Shown: one piece after another, positions 33,985 to 42,461 of the stretch
Layout: the number at the start of each line of letters is the position of its first letter
Numbering within the stretch: position 1 is the stretch's first letter
NCBI RefSeq assembly: GCF_902170785.1
Contig: NZ_CABHYG010000011.1
Coordinates: 397,566-461,565 of the forward strand
DNA from: Yersinia proxima
GTDB lineage: Bacteria > Pseudomonadota > Gammaproteobacteria > Enterobacterales > Enterobacteriaceae
DNA length: 64,000 nucleotides
Reading direction: 5' to 3'
Made by a program: the position numbers and the translations under genes
Notes under the pieces: model-generated
Databases searched by the model: none
The model's input: the letters and a program-made list of their open reading frames with translations, nothing else
Told to the model about the DNA's origin: nothing

Positions 33985-34571
33985 AAATAACCTTTATTTA
34001 AATAACTTAATATAAGTTGATGGGCTAATATTGATTGCCCGTCAGTTGTATGGCGCAAGGCCAAATTTTAAAATCGCAGAATTTCGATAAAAACATTGCA
34101 AGTTATATGGCAATACAATGTCGTTATTTTTTTCCAAAAATATTAATCGGTAGGGATGGATTAATATTAAAAATACATAGCTGGTAGGTAATTCATGACT
34201 GTTTAATAATGAATTCTACTGAATGTTACCATCATGTCTGCAAATGATGGTAAAACAACTCTGATTCACTATGAAAATAATATACACGATCTTTTTATCT
34301 GGTAAATACCAATTTTTTCGACAAAATTGATCGCAACATGTGGTTGTTGTGGTGCTTTGTTCTGTTGCGTGATCTACTGTCAGATCATTACGCTAATCTT
34401 CTATTTTTATTTGACCTAATACTTCAAGATCAATGTCCATTCCCAGATAGAAATACAACTAAAATTTATAGTCTCCTTACTTAATAATCTGAAATATCTA
34501 CAAACCTTGTAGGAATTCTCTCGGGTTAAAAAGGTTAGTAATATAGATACTGAGAGATGGCTATATAGTTA
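33985..34571. promoter_or_regulatory. Fimbrial operon upstream region with a dyad
   Basis: This 587-bp AT-rich noncoding gap lies between the major pilin and a LuxR-type regulator gene that reads towards it, and must hold the fimbrial promoter. TTACCATCAT (34,226-34,235) and ATGATGGTAA (34,244-34,253) form a perfect 10-bp dyad about 240 bp upstream of the pilin start. I looked for a pair of long inverted repeats flanking an invertible promoter and did not find one. Confidence 0.5.
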
Positions 34572-35231
34572 TCAAGAGAGCGCAAATTTACTGTCTTCTG
34601 GGTAGGCTGGGATCTTTCCTAGCACACTCAGTACAAATAAAGAAAGCTCCCAATCTGTTTCTACTCCTAACTTACTCATGGCATTGCGTTTATGGTTACT
34701 GATAGTTTTGATACTACGTTGAGACTGTACCGCAATCTCAGAAACCGATTCACCGAGCGAAATTCTGTCAAGAACCTCAATTTCATTATTGGTCATCATT
34801 CGGCTCATCGAGTTATGCCCGATGGTATTTTGCATAAATTCTCTGTTATATTTATGACTGTAAAAAAAATCCCCTTTACTGATCTCAATGATATTATTCA
34901 GACAATCATTACTCGATAATATTGCATCCATTTGCATATATGAAAAATACCGTAAAACACTGACATTTTTGATATCGGTATAGAGGACGAATTTAATATC
35001 AGGCCAACGTTGTTTGAGTTGATAAACCTGCTTTATGCTATGAAATGGTTTGTCATCTGCAACTAAAATCCCGAGAAAAACGATATCTATCTTTTTATGA
35101 CTTAAGTCATGTTCTAATTGTTGAAAATTATCAGAAATGCTTATCACATTGATATCAAGATTTTTTTCTTTCAGTTCGTGCTCTAACCCCAATACCACCA
35201 GTGGTGAGCTATCTACTAATGCAATATTCAT
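34572..35231 (-). CDS. LuxR-type regulator with a degenerate receiver (FimZ/RcsB-like)
   Basis: This 219-aa protein has an N-terminal receiver-like domain (MNIALVDSSPLVVLGLEHEL) and a C-terminal LuxR helix-turn-helix (residues about 145-200: MTNNEIEVLDRISLGESVSEIAVQSQRSIKTISNHKRNAMSKLG). The strand that normally carries the phospho-acceptor reads KKIDIVFLGIL, with Gly where Asp is expected, so it probably does not respond to phosphorylation in the usual way. It lies upstream of the fimbrial operon in the same direction, the place of a fimbrial activator. Direct control is inference. Confidence 0.85.
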   Translation of the reverse strand: MNIALVDSSPLVVLGLEHELKEKNLDINVISISDNFQQLEHDLSHKKIDIVFLGILVADDKPFHSIKQVYQLKQRWPDIKFVLYTDIKNVSVLRYFSYMQMDAILSSNDCLNNIIEISKGDFFYSHKYNREFMQNTIGHNSMSRMMTNNEIEVLDRISLGESVSEIAVQSQRSIKTISNHKRNAMSKLGVETDWELSLFVLSVLGKIPAYPEDSKFALS

Positions 35232-35513
35232 ATTGTAGTCCCTTTAATAGGTTATTTTTTCTATGAAAGCGACAGATGGCTTTTATTGTGAATAATTAAA
35301 TATCACTATTATATGACCGCTTGAAATAATAAAGTATTGCTGTGCTTAAATAGACGTTGATATTTTATTTTTGCTGTCTGTGCATTCAATTTATGCCACT
35401 ATATTAGGGGTTGTTTTTATTCTATGTTAGGTAGTTTAGTTGCCTGAGTGTTAGCTTTTGTACAGCCTGTTACAAATTGTAAAATTATTCGCTTACTACT
35501 GGCGAAATAAAAT

Positions 35514-35536
35514 AGGGCTAGTGAAAATCTAGCCCT
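35514..35536 (-). terminator. Rho-independent terminator of the two-component operon
   Basis: AGGGCTAG (35,514-35,521) and CTAGCCCT (35,529-35,536) form a perfect 8-bp stem with a 7-nt loop. On the minus strand it is followed by ATTTTATTTC. It lies 81 bp after the kinase stop. Confidence 0.8.
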
Positions 35537-35616
35537 GTTACGTTATTTTAAAATTTAAATATCTGAAATTAAATGGGTGGCCGTGACTCTAATTTTATAT
35601 TTACAGCCAAAACGTA

Positions 35617-36970
35617 TCAGGTGGTTACGGGAGGGCGATATTTGCAGGGGAACTCCAGAGTAAATTTCGCGCCTCCTAGCTCCTCAGAGCGAGTAACACT
35701 GAGACTACCGCCGTGCAATTGAGCGACTTGTAAGGCAATAGATAAACCTAAACCAAAGCCACTGATTCCCGCTTCTTCATCAACTTTTCCTCGATAAAAC
35801 GGTAAAAATATCTTTTTATAATCGGCTTGATTGATACCACGCCCATCATCTTCGACAACGATAAATAAACGTTCTCCCACTCGTTCTGCACTCAGATAAA
35901 TGTTTTCTCTGGCATATTTTTTAGCATTACTGAGCAAGTTTTGCGTAACATAAGGCATGATCTGAGGGTCAATCTCTATCCAACCCAGGTCATCACTGGC
36001 GCGGAGTTTCACATCGATTCTCCGGTCGCTGAGATGAGATATTTTTACCTGTTCTTCTAGCCATGTTGATGCATATTGTTTCCGTGGATGAATGCGAACG
36101 CTGCCGCTCAAAACGGGCATAATTCAACGCCATTGAAATGAGTGTTTCAACTTCATCCAACTCTTGATAAACCCGATTAATATCAGAAAAATCGTCTTTG
36201 TCTGAATGATGGTCGAGGTAGTTCGCCAGGTGAAAGCGAATACGTGCAATCGGGGTTCGGAGCTCATGGGCCATGGTGTGGCTCATCTCTTGTCGCAAGG
36301 CGACAAACTGTTGAACTTTTGCGGCCATGCTATTGAGCGCCGAAGCTATCGGCCTGACCAGATATGACTGTTTGGGTGATGCGCGTGCAGTAAGATTGCC
36401 GGCGCTTAATGCCTGTGCAGTGCTACGCAAATTGTTGACGCTGTTCCATACTGGCCTTAGCCATATATAGGAAAAAATAAAACTTAATATGATGGTTCCG
36501 CCCCACTCAAACAACAAAAGCTGTATTTCATAGCTTGATATGCCATCGGAATTATCATTTAAAGTGGCGATAATAGGGCCAATCAATAAAACCTCATCAG
36601 TGCCTTTGATAACTTTATAGATAAAACCATCATGAACAAATAGTCCCCCATCTTTGAGTAATATTTGATAGTCCTCTTTATTCATTCGATTCTTCAAGTT
36701 AGAGGTTTTTTCTATACTCAGCGGAAAGGAGAATAAGTTGTTCATTTTTTGCACGTCTTCGTGCCAATTTTGTGGTGGTTGCATACGCATATGTTCCTCA
36801 ATACTGGCGAGGGTTTTCTGCATCATCTGATATTGAATCATATGCGTCAGGGTTTGCGTCACTTGGTTCCGGATAACTAATACCGAGTAATAAAGAGCTA
36901 AAGCGGCTAATAACCAAAACAAGTAAAACCGCAGAAATACACGAAACCGTGGCGTAAATTTTATTTTCAT
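35617..36970 (-). pseudogene. RstB-like sensor histidine kinase, frameshifted
   Basis: Two overlapping frames together encode one kinase. The first (from 36,970, MKIKFTPRF) has two transmembrane helices flanking a periplasmic domain of about 110 residues, a HAMP linker and the phospho-acceptor motif MAHELRTPIARIRFHL. It goes out of frame soon after YARFERQRS, at about 36,100. The second (to 35,617) continues with the N box NLLSNAKKYA, G1 DDGRGIN and G2 GFGLGLSIA. All catalytic elements are therefore present but split, and no homopolymer explains the shift. It is either a true inactivating indel or a sequencing error. Similarity in layout is to RstB, with the matching regulator gene 15 bp upstream. 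Confidence 0.85.
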
Positions 36971-36985
36971 AATCTGCAGTCTCAA

Positions 36986-37714
36986 TCAGTCCCAGCCATG
37001 ACTGTTAAATAGATAGCCTTTACTTCTCAGTGTCTTAATCCTGTTGGGAATATCAAGGTCATCATCGAGTTTCCGACGTAATCGGGAAATATGAATATCG
37101 ATCGTGCGATCGACACCATCAAAATCGATGCCTTTTAAACCTAACAATAATTCATCCCGACTAAGCACTTTACCGGCATCTTTTGCCAGTAGCAGCAGAA
37201 CATCAAATTCAGCTGTTGTCATCGGAATATCTTGTTCATATAAAGTGACTGTTCGAGAGGCGGGGGCAATCGTAAGTTGGCCAAAGATAAGATTTGTTGA
37301 TTCTGTTGTCTGTATTGTGGAGTTTTGAAGATTGTTTAATGGTTGAGTGAATCGACGTAATTGGGCGCGTACTCTTGCCAGTAATACTCGTGGCTCTATG
37401 GGTTTAATTACATAATCATCGGCACCCAACTCAAGCCCCAATATTTCATCCAGGCTCTCCCCTAATGCCGTGATCATTATAATCGGGCCGTGGTAAAATT
37501 CGCGAATAACCTTACAAACATCAAGTCCATTCATGCCCGGCAACATAATATCCAATAGGATCAAGTCAATAGCATTATTTCTCACATATTCAGCAACGGT
37601 ATCACCACGGCTAATTATTTTTACTTCGAACAGTTGTTTAGCTAAAAATTCAGCGATTAAAGTGGCCAGGCGGTGATCATCCTCCACTAACAATATTTTC
37701 GTTACCTTCGACAT
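36986..37714 (-). CDS. OmpR-family response regulator (RstA-like)
   Basis: I place the start at the ATG at 37,714 (MSKVTKILLVEDDHRL), with GAGG six bases before it; a GTG one codon upstream is the alternative. The 242-aa protein has an intact receiver (acidic ED-D pocket, phospho-acceptor Asp in DLILLDIMLPGMNG, Lys in DYVIKPIEPRVL) and a C-terminal winged helix (residues about 140-240, with VDRTIDIHISRLRRKLDD). It precedes the frameshifted kinase, so if the kinase is really dead this regulator is orphaned. Its targets are unknown; the fimbrial operon and the gene at 37,918 are neighbours. Confidence 0.92.
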   Translation of the reverse strand: MSKVTKILLVEDDHRLATLIAEFLAKQLFEVKIISRGDTVAEYVRNNAIDLILLDIMLPGMNGLDVCKVIREFYHGPIIMITALGESLDEILGLELGADDYVIKPIEPRVLLARVRAQLRRFTQPLNNLQNSTIQTTESTNLIFGQLTIAPASRTVTLYEQDIPMTTAEFDVLLLLAKDAGKVLSRDELLLGLKGIDFDGVDRTIDIHISRLRRKLDDDLDIPNRIKTLRSKGYLFNSHGWD

Positions 37715-37917
37715 CACGGCCTCAATTCAAAGATATAAACATCAATAGTTTAATACTAAATACTATATCTAACTTATTTTTTTATCGACGAGGTACATCA
37801 CGTTAATGTTTTATCTCAAAATAGGGTGCTTATCAAAATAAGTAGGCACAGTAATAGCCACTTTTATTTAAGTCAGTCAGGTTTTGGTCGATACCAGAGG
37901 TAGGCAAAATAAAAGAG

Positions 37918-39336
37918 ATGAGACATATGGTAGGCCAGATCAGTAGTATCGGATTTCCGGTCCCTCGCGTTATGAGCAATGTTATTACCGGAGCAAAACA
38001 GTCACCGGCTCCGTTTCAGTCTTCGACTCGTGTCACTTTGAGTGATGCCGCTGATGAAATTAATGCCATTTATAACATTGGTGCGCAAAAGTTACGTACG
38101 TCGATCACCAGTGGTAATAGTCAATTAACCTATCTGATGAGCGCAAATCTCAATCAACCAGCATCTGTTTCTTTTCAGGGGTTGGGAAAGGCACTGTTAT
38201 TACAACTGAAAGATGATCCAACAGATTTCTCCAGTGTGGTGGCATCACCGGTTGATATTCAGACCAGTGGCGACAATGATAAAGCCGCCGCTGTTGCACT
38301 GGATATCGTTACGCAAAGTGGTGTGAAAGTCAGTGTGTCGCTGTCCCGACAGCAAGATGGCATAGTTGCACAGATACAAACTGGCGATGGCGATCTTAAT
38401 GAGAACGAGGTTTTGGCTATCTCAGATCTTGCCGATGCATTTCAGGCGACTCTTGATGGATTGTCTGCTCAGCCGCCAGTCGTCAATATTGACGGGTTAA
38501 CTCAATTTGATAATACAATCCTGAAGTCGGTTGACTTGAATACCGATGTTCGGCAAGGAAATGATTCTCTACAGTCATTGAATTATCAAAGTGATAATTC
38601 CAGCAGAGCACTAAGTTACAAAGACAGCAATGTCACTTTTCAATTAAATACTGACCTTAGTCACCCTGAAGTGCTGGGAACATACGGACAGCAAGTTCGA
38701 GCACTTTCTGCGTATGAAAAACAGTTAGATAATGCAAATTTCCGTGGGCGTGGCGACAAGACACAAATGGATATGTTTAAGGCCACTTTTCGTGCAATGA
38801 ATAGCCATTATGGTTCCAATGAAATAGACAGCAGCGAAAAGACAATTTTCATGTCGGAGACGGATAAGGCGCGTACTTACCTGAGTGGTTTAGCTGATTT
38901 TTCAGCATCTTTCCAGCAAGCGCAAACATCCTCCAATCCGCTTAAGAAAGAAGAGAAAGATACCTTCGCATACAATTTTAGCCAAACGACTGAAGAAGCT
39001 AGTAACAGCAAAGGTGAGCTTAGTAATAGGGTACAGCACACAAAATCTCATCTGCAAGCCAGCTATCATGAAGCACTGAACCCAACAGCGCCGTTGTCAC
39101 TGGGGATGTTGTTACAATCGCAAAGCTACACTTACCATCAGATTAATGATGAAAGTTCGTCTCAGACCTCGCTGGAGTTCAGGAAAGGGTATTTAGCTAC
39201 GGTAGCGTCCTCTAAAACCACTCATAACATGGAGTCGGTGAAAAAGTATGTTGCCGGACGTTTGGTTGATGAAAACAGAACACCGTATGACAATGAAAAA
39301 ACGCATCAACTTAAGCTGAAACAGTTCTCTTTCTGA
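37918..39336 (+). CDS. Unrecognised 472-aa signal-less protein, candidate secreted factor
   Basis: I do not recognise this family. It starts at 37,918 or at the ATG at 37,927, which has GAGATGAG before it and looks better. There is no signal peptide or transmembrane helix. The first 60 residues are Ser/Thr/Gln-rich (QSPAPFQSSTRVTLSDAADEINAIYNIG). A domain at about 60-180 mixes hydrophobic strands with helices (VALDIVTQSGVKVSVSLSRQQDG), and the C-terminal half is polar and helical (KTHNMESVKKYV near the end). It is a single gene, diverging from the two-component pair across about 200 bp. The polar N-terminus is compatible with a type III or flagellar-type export signal, but that is speculation. 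Confidence 0.6.
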   Translation: MRHMVGQISSIGFPVPRVMSNVITGAKQSPAPFQSSTRVTLSDAADEINAIYNIGAQKLRTSITSGNSQLTYLMSANLNQPASVSFQGLGKALLLQLKDDPTDFSSVVASPVDIQTSGDNDKAAAVALDIVTQSGVKVSVSLSRQQDGIVAQIQTGDGDLNENEVLAISDLADAFQATLDGLSAQPPVVNIDGLTQFDNTILKSVDLNTDVRQGNDSLQSLNYQSDNSSRALSYKDSNVTFQLNTDLSHPEVLGTYGQQVRALSAYEKQLDNANFRGRGDKTQMDMFKATFRAMNSHYGSNEIDSSEKTIFMSETDKARTYLSGLADFSASFQQAQTSSNPLKKEEKDTFAYNFSQTTEEASNSKGELSNRVQHTKSHLQASYHEALNPTAPLSLGMLLQSQSYTYHQINDESSSQTSLEFRKGYLATVASSKTTHNMESVKKYVAGRLVDENRTPYDNEKTHQLKLKQFSF

Positions 39337-39539
39337 ACGGAGATATCAGAGCCTGACAGTATTAAATAATCTGAAAATAAAAATGTGATTACTCGATTTG
39401 TCATCATAGGATAAGAGTAGCATCACTCTTTCGGGGCAACTTTTGTCATAAAAATAAGTTGTTATCAGAGAATTTGTTCTATGATCGACAGCGTGCCCTC
39501 GGCTTGCTTATTGGGGGACTGTTCATTAAGGAGAACTTT

Positions 39540-41003
39540 ATGTCTCATATGCCATTAATTCAGCTCCCCCACACGCATGGCGAAGGTTGCCTCTGTAATA
39601 GCCCGGCATTCATACGTATCAATACGGTATTTTCCCAAAAATCAGCTCAATCAGCCCCTATTACTGCGGCAACGGTTGCGGCGGCTGTACCGGGAGCAAA
39701 ATCGCAAAAAAGAGATGTTGCCGCTAATGCGGTACGTGTGATGGCTTTTATTAATGTTCGTGTCTTTGATGGTGTTTCAGACCAACTACGAGACGGGCTG
39801 CGAGTATTAGTGGAAGGCAACAAAATAAAGTCGGTAGAGCCTGCGGATACACCGCTTTCACCGGATGTGGAGCTAATTGATGGCGGTGGCGGCGTATTAA
39901 TGCCGGGGCTGATTGATGCTCACTGGCACGCCATTATGGCTCGCCCGTCAATGATGACTGCCATGACGGCAGATTTTAACTATATTCAGGCGCTGGCCAT
40001 TGCTGAAGCTGATGCCACCTTAATGCGCGGCTTCACCACGGTACGTGATATGGGCGGGCCGGTTTTTGGCTTGAAACGAGCCATTGATGAACATGTCGCT
40101 ATTGGCCCACGAATTTTCCCTTCGGGTGCATTTATCACTCAAACCGGTGGGCACGGTGATTTTCGCTTGCTGGGTGAGTTGCCGCATACCCCATCAGATC
40201 CCTTAAGTTATGCCGAGCGTGTGGGGATGACGGCAATTGCCGATGGTGCTGATCAGGTATTGCTGCGCGCCAGAGAACAACTTATGCGAGGTGCTTCGCA
40301 ACTCAAATATATGGCCGGTGGTGGTGTCAGCTCCATGTACGACTCCATCGATGTGACGGAAGGTTCTGTAGCCGAAATCCAGGCCGCAGTAACCGCAGCT
40401 GAAAACTGGGGCACCTATGTGACCGTCCATGCCTACACCCCTCGTGCTGTTACTATGGCTATCAAAGGCGGGGTTAAGTGTATTGAACATGGCCAGTTGT
40501 TGGATGAGGAAACTGTGCAGCTAATGGCCGAAAAAGGCATCTGGTGGAGCTTGCAACCTTTCCTTGATGATGAAGATGCGGTGCCAACACCAAGCCCGGC
40601 ATCGCGAGCCAAGCAACTTGAAATGGTAGCAGGGACTGATACCGCCTATATGTTGGCAAAAAAATACAATATCAAGACAGCATGGGGCACCGACACGCTG
40701 TTTGATGCCCGACTGGCAACCCGACAAGGGGCGCAATTAGCCAAGCTGACTCGGTGGTATTCACCGCTTGAGATTCTCAAAATGGCGACCAGTGTTAACG
40801 CTGAACTTTGTGCTTTCTCTGGCCCGAGAAACCCGTATCCAGGAAAATTGGGCGTAGTGGAAAATGGTGCGCTGGCTGACCTGATTTTGGTGGACGGTAA
40901 TCCGCTCGATGATATCCAACTCGTAGCCCAGCCAGATAAAGCATTTAGAGTCATTATGAAAGATGGGCAAATTTTCAAAAACACGCTGGGAAGTGATCAT
41001 TAG
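39540..41003 (+). CDS. Metal-dependent amidohydrolase (prolidase/imidazolonepropionase-like)
   Basis: This 487-aa protein starts at the ATG at 39,540 after AAGGAGAACTTT. It has the amidohydrolase-superfamily TIM barrel flanked by a small beta domain (FINVRVFDGVSDQLRDGLRVLVEGNKI). Metal and catalytic ligands are visible in order: GLIDAHWH, the carboxylated Lys in SQLKYMAGGG, VTVHAY, CIEHGQ and WGTDTLF. The closest subgroup I recognise cleaves Xaa-Pro or Xaa-Arg peptides or related amides. An N-terminal segment of about 65 residues before the beta domain is unusual and includes an Ala/Thr-rich stretch. It precedes the ytcA-mdtNOP-like genes by 63 bp, so it may be co-transcribed. Substrate unknown. 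Confidence 0.85.
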   Translation: MSHMPLIQLPHTHGEGCLCNSPAFIRINTVFSQKSAQSAPITAATVAAAVPGAKSQKRDVAANAVRVMAFINVRVFDGVSDQLRDGLRVLVEGNKIKSVEPADTPLSPDVELIDGGGGVLMPGLIDAHWHAIMARPSMMTAMTADFNYIQALAIAEADATLMRGFTTVRDMGGPVFGLKRAIDEHVAIGPRIFPSGAFITQTGGHGDFRLLGELPHTPSDPLSYAERVGMTAIADGADQVLLRAREQLMRGASQLKYMAGGGVSSMYDSIDVTEGSVAEIQAAVTAAENWGTYVTVHAYTPRAVTMAIKGGVKCIEHGQLLDEETVQLMAEKGIWWSLQPFLDDEDAVPTPSPASRAKQLEMVAGTDTAYMLAKKYNIKTAWGTDTLFDARLATRQGAQLAKLTRWYSPLEILKMATSVNAELCAFSGPRNPYPGKLGVVENGALADLILVDGNPLDDIQLVAQPDKAFRVIMKDGQIFKNTLGSDH

Positions 41004-41018
41004 CGGTTTTTATGATGG

Positions 41019-41044
41019 CAAACCCTGCCTTCAGGTGGGGTTCC
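41019..41044 (+). terminator. GC-rich hairpin between the amidohydrolase and efflux genes
   Basis: AACCCTGCC (41,021-41,029) pairs with GGTGGGGTT (41,034-41,042) through two wobble pairs around a TTCA loop, 16 bp after the amidohydrolase stop. No T-run follows, so it may be a processing or attenuating hairpin rather than a full terminator. Confidence 0.45.
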
Positions 41045-41066
41045 GCGTATTAATTGAGGCTGTTCA

Positions 41067-41402
41067 ATGAATAATATGACTTCCATCAGGAAGCAGCAGC
41101 GGTTTTTCTTCAGGTTTTTAAGTACGGCAAAACAGGGATTGTGGCGTGATCCATGGGTTCTGTTATCAGTTATCGCCCTGAGTGGTTGCTCTGGTGCTGA
41201 GGCTCCTTCATTTTCGCTAGTGGGTTCCTATTTTCCTTCCTGGATGGCTTGCGCCTTTATCGGGATAATCACTGCGGTGATTGCTCGTGTTCTGTTTATT
41301 CGCGTTGGTATTGATGAGGTGCTGCCATGGCGGCTATTTGTGTATGTCTGCCTGGCGCTTGCTGTGGCATTCATCTGTTCCCTATTACTGTTTACGCGAT
41401 GA
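41067..41402 (+). CDS. ytcA: YtcA-like small membrane lipoprotein of the efflux operon
   Basis: This 111-aa protein has a lipoprotein signal (VLLSVIALSGCSGAEAPSF, lipobox A-L-S-G-C) preceded by an unusually long N-terminal extension of about 35 residues. After it come two hydrophobic segments (WMACAFIGIITAVIARVLF and FVYVCLALAVAFICSLLLF). Size, lipobox followed by two helices, and position directly before an MdtN-type gene match YtcA in the E. coli ytcA-mdtNOP operon. Function of the family is unknown. It ends 3 bp before mdtN. Confidence 0.8.
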   Translation: MNNMTSIRKQQRFFFRFLSTAKQGLWRDPWVLLSVIALSGCSGAEAPSFSLVGSYFPSWMACAFIGIITAVIARVLFIRVGIDEVLPWRLFVYVCLALAVAFICSLLLFTR

Positions 41403-41405
41403 ATA

Positions 41406-42461
41406 ATGAATATGAATAAACTACAAGGGAGTGAGCGTAAGCGGCGACTGGCACTCATTGTTGCTGGCGTTATCATTGTTGCCGCCGTGATTTTTGGCTG
41501 GCTATCGGTGCGGCAGACCACACTGAATCCATTGTCTGAGGATGCGGAACTGGGGGCTAGCGTGGTGCATATTGCCAGCTCGGTTCCGGGCCGTATTATC
41601 TCAATTAATGTTGAGGAAAACAGCAAAGTCCGACGTGGTGATTTGTTGTTTTCCATTGAGCCAGACCTCTACCGTTTGCAAGTCGAGCAAGCGCAGGCTG
41701 AGTTGAAAATGGCAGAAGCTGCCCGCGATACCCAGCAACGCACCGTGGTCGCAGAGCAGTCCAACGCAGCCATTACCAATGAACAGATTGTTCGGGCGCA
41801 AGCCAATCTCAAATTAGCGACTCAGACGTTAGCTCGCTTACAACCGCTACTCCCCAAAGGCTATGTTACCGCCCAGCAGGTAGATGATGCCGCGACGGCG
41901 AAACATGATGCTGAGGTCAGCCTAAAACAGGCATTAAAACAGTCATTTGCCGCTGAGGCGTTGGTCAGCAGCACCGCTGCTTCGGAAGCGCTGGTGGTGG
42001 CGCGCCGCGCGGCACTTGCTATTGCCGAGCGGGAACTGGCGAATACGCAAATCCGCGCGCCTCATGATGGTCGGGTTGTCGGGTTGACTGTCTCTGCCGG
42101 GGAGTTTGTCGTCCCGGACCAGGCTATTTTCACACTTATCAATACCGAACACTGGCATGCTTCGGCATTTTTCCGCGAAACGGAGTTGAAGCATATCAAG
42201 GTGGGTGATTGCGCCACTGTCTATGTTATGGCGGACAGACAGCGCGCGATTCAGGGGCGAGTCGAGGGTATTGGTTGGGGTGTAAGTTCTGAAGATATGT
42301 TGAATATCCCACGTGGCCTGCCTTATGTGCCGAAGTCATTAAATTGGGTGCGTGTCGTTCAGCGTTTCCCTGTCAGAATTAGTCTGGAAAAACCGCCGGA
42401 GGACCTGATGCGAATCGGGGCGACTGCTGTGGTTATCGTGCGAAATGACGAGGGTTGCTGA
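41406..42461 (+). CDS. mdtN: Membrane-fusion protein of a tripartite efflux pump (MdtN-like)
   Basis: This 351-aa HlyD/EmrA-type adaptor has one N-terminal transmembrane helix (LIVAGVIIVAAVIFGWLSV), a lipoyl half-motif (VVHIASSVPGRIISINVEENSKVRRGDLLFSIEP), a long coiled-coil hairpin (residues about 95-190), the second lipoyl half (NTQIRAPHDGRVVGLTVSAGEFV) and a beta barrel. The order of conserved blocks tracks E. coli MdtN closely, including the NWVRVVQRFPVRI motif near the end. It overlaps the MdtO gene by 17 bp. Confidence 0.9.
   Translation: MNMNKLQGSERKRRLALIVAGVIIVAAVIFGWLSVRQTTLNPLSEDAELGASVVHIASSVPGRIISINVEENSKVRRGDLLFSIEPDLYRLQVEQAQAELKMAEAARDTQQRTVVAEQSNAAITNEQIVRAQANLKLATQTLARLQPLLPKGYVTAQQVDDAATAKHDAEVSLKQALKQSFAAEALVSSTAASEALVVARRAALAIAERELANTQIRAPHDGRVVGLTVSAGEFVVPDQAIFTLINTEHWHASAFFRETELKHIKVGDCATVYVMADRQRAIQGRVEGIGWGVSSEDMLNIPRGLPYVPKSLNWVRVVQRFPVRISLEKPPEDLMRIGATAVVIVRNDEGC

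Noticed and set aside
33985..34571. Looked for an invertible fimbrial promoter
   Set aside because: No matching long inverted repeats and no recombinase gene nearby.
35617..36120. Treated as a separate short kinase-like gene
   Set aside because: It is the in-register continuation of the upstream kinase after a frameshift.
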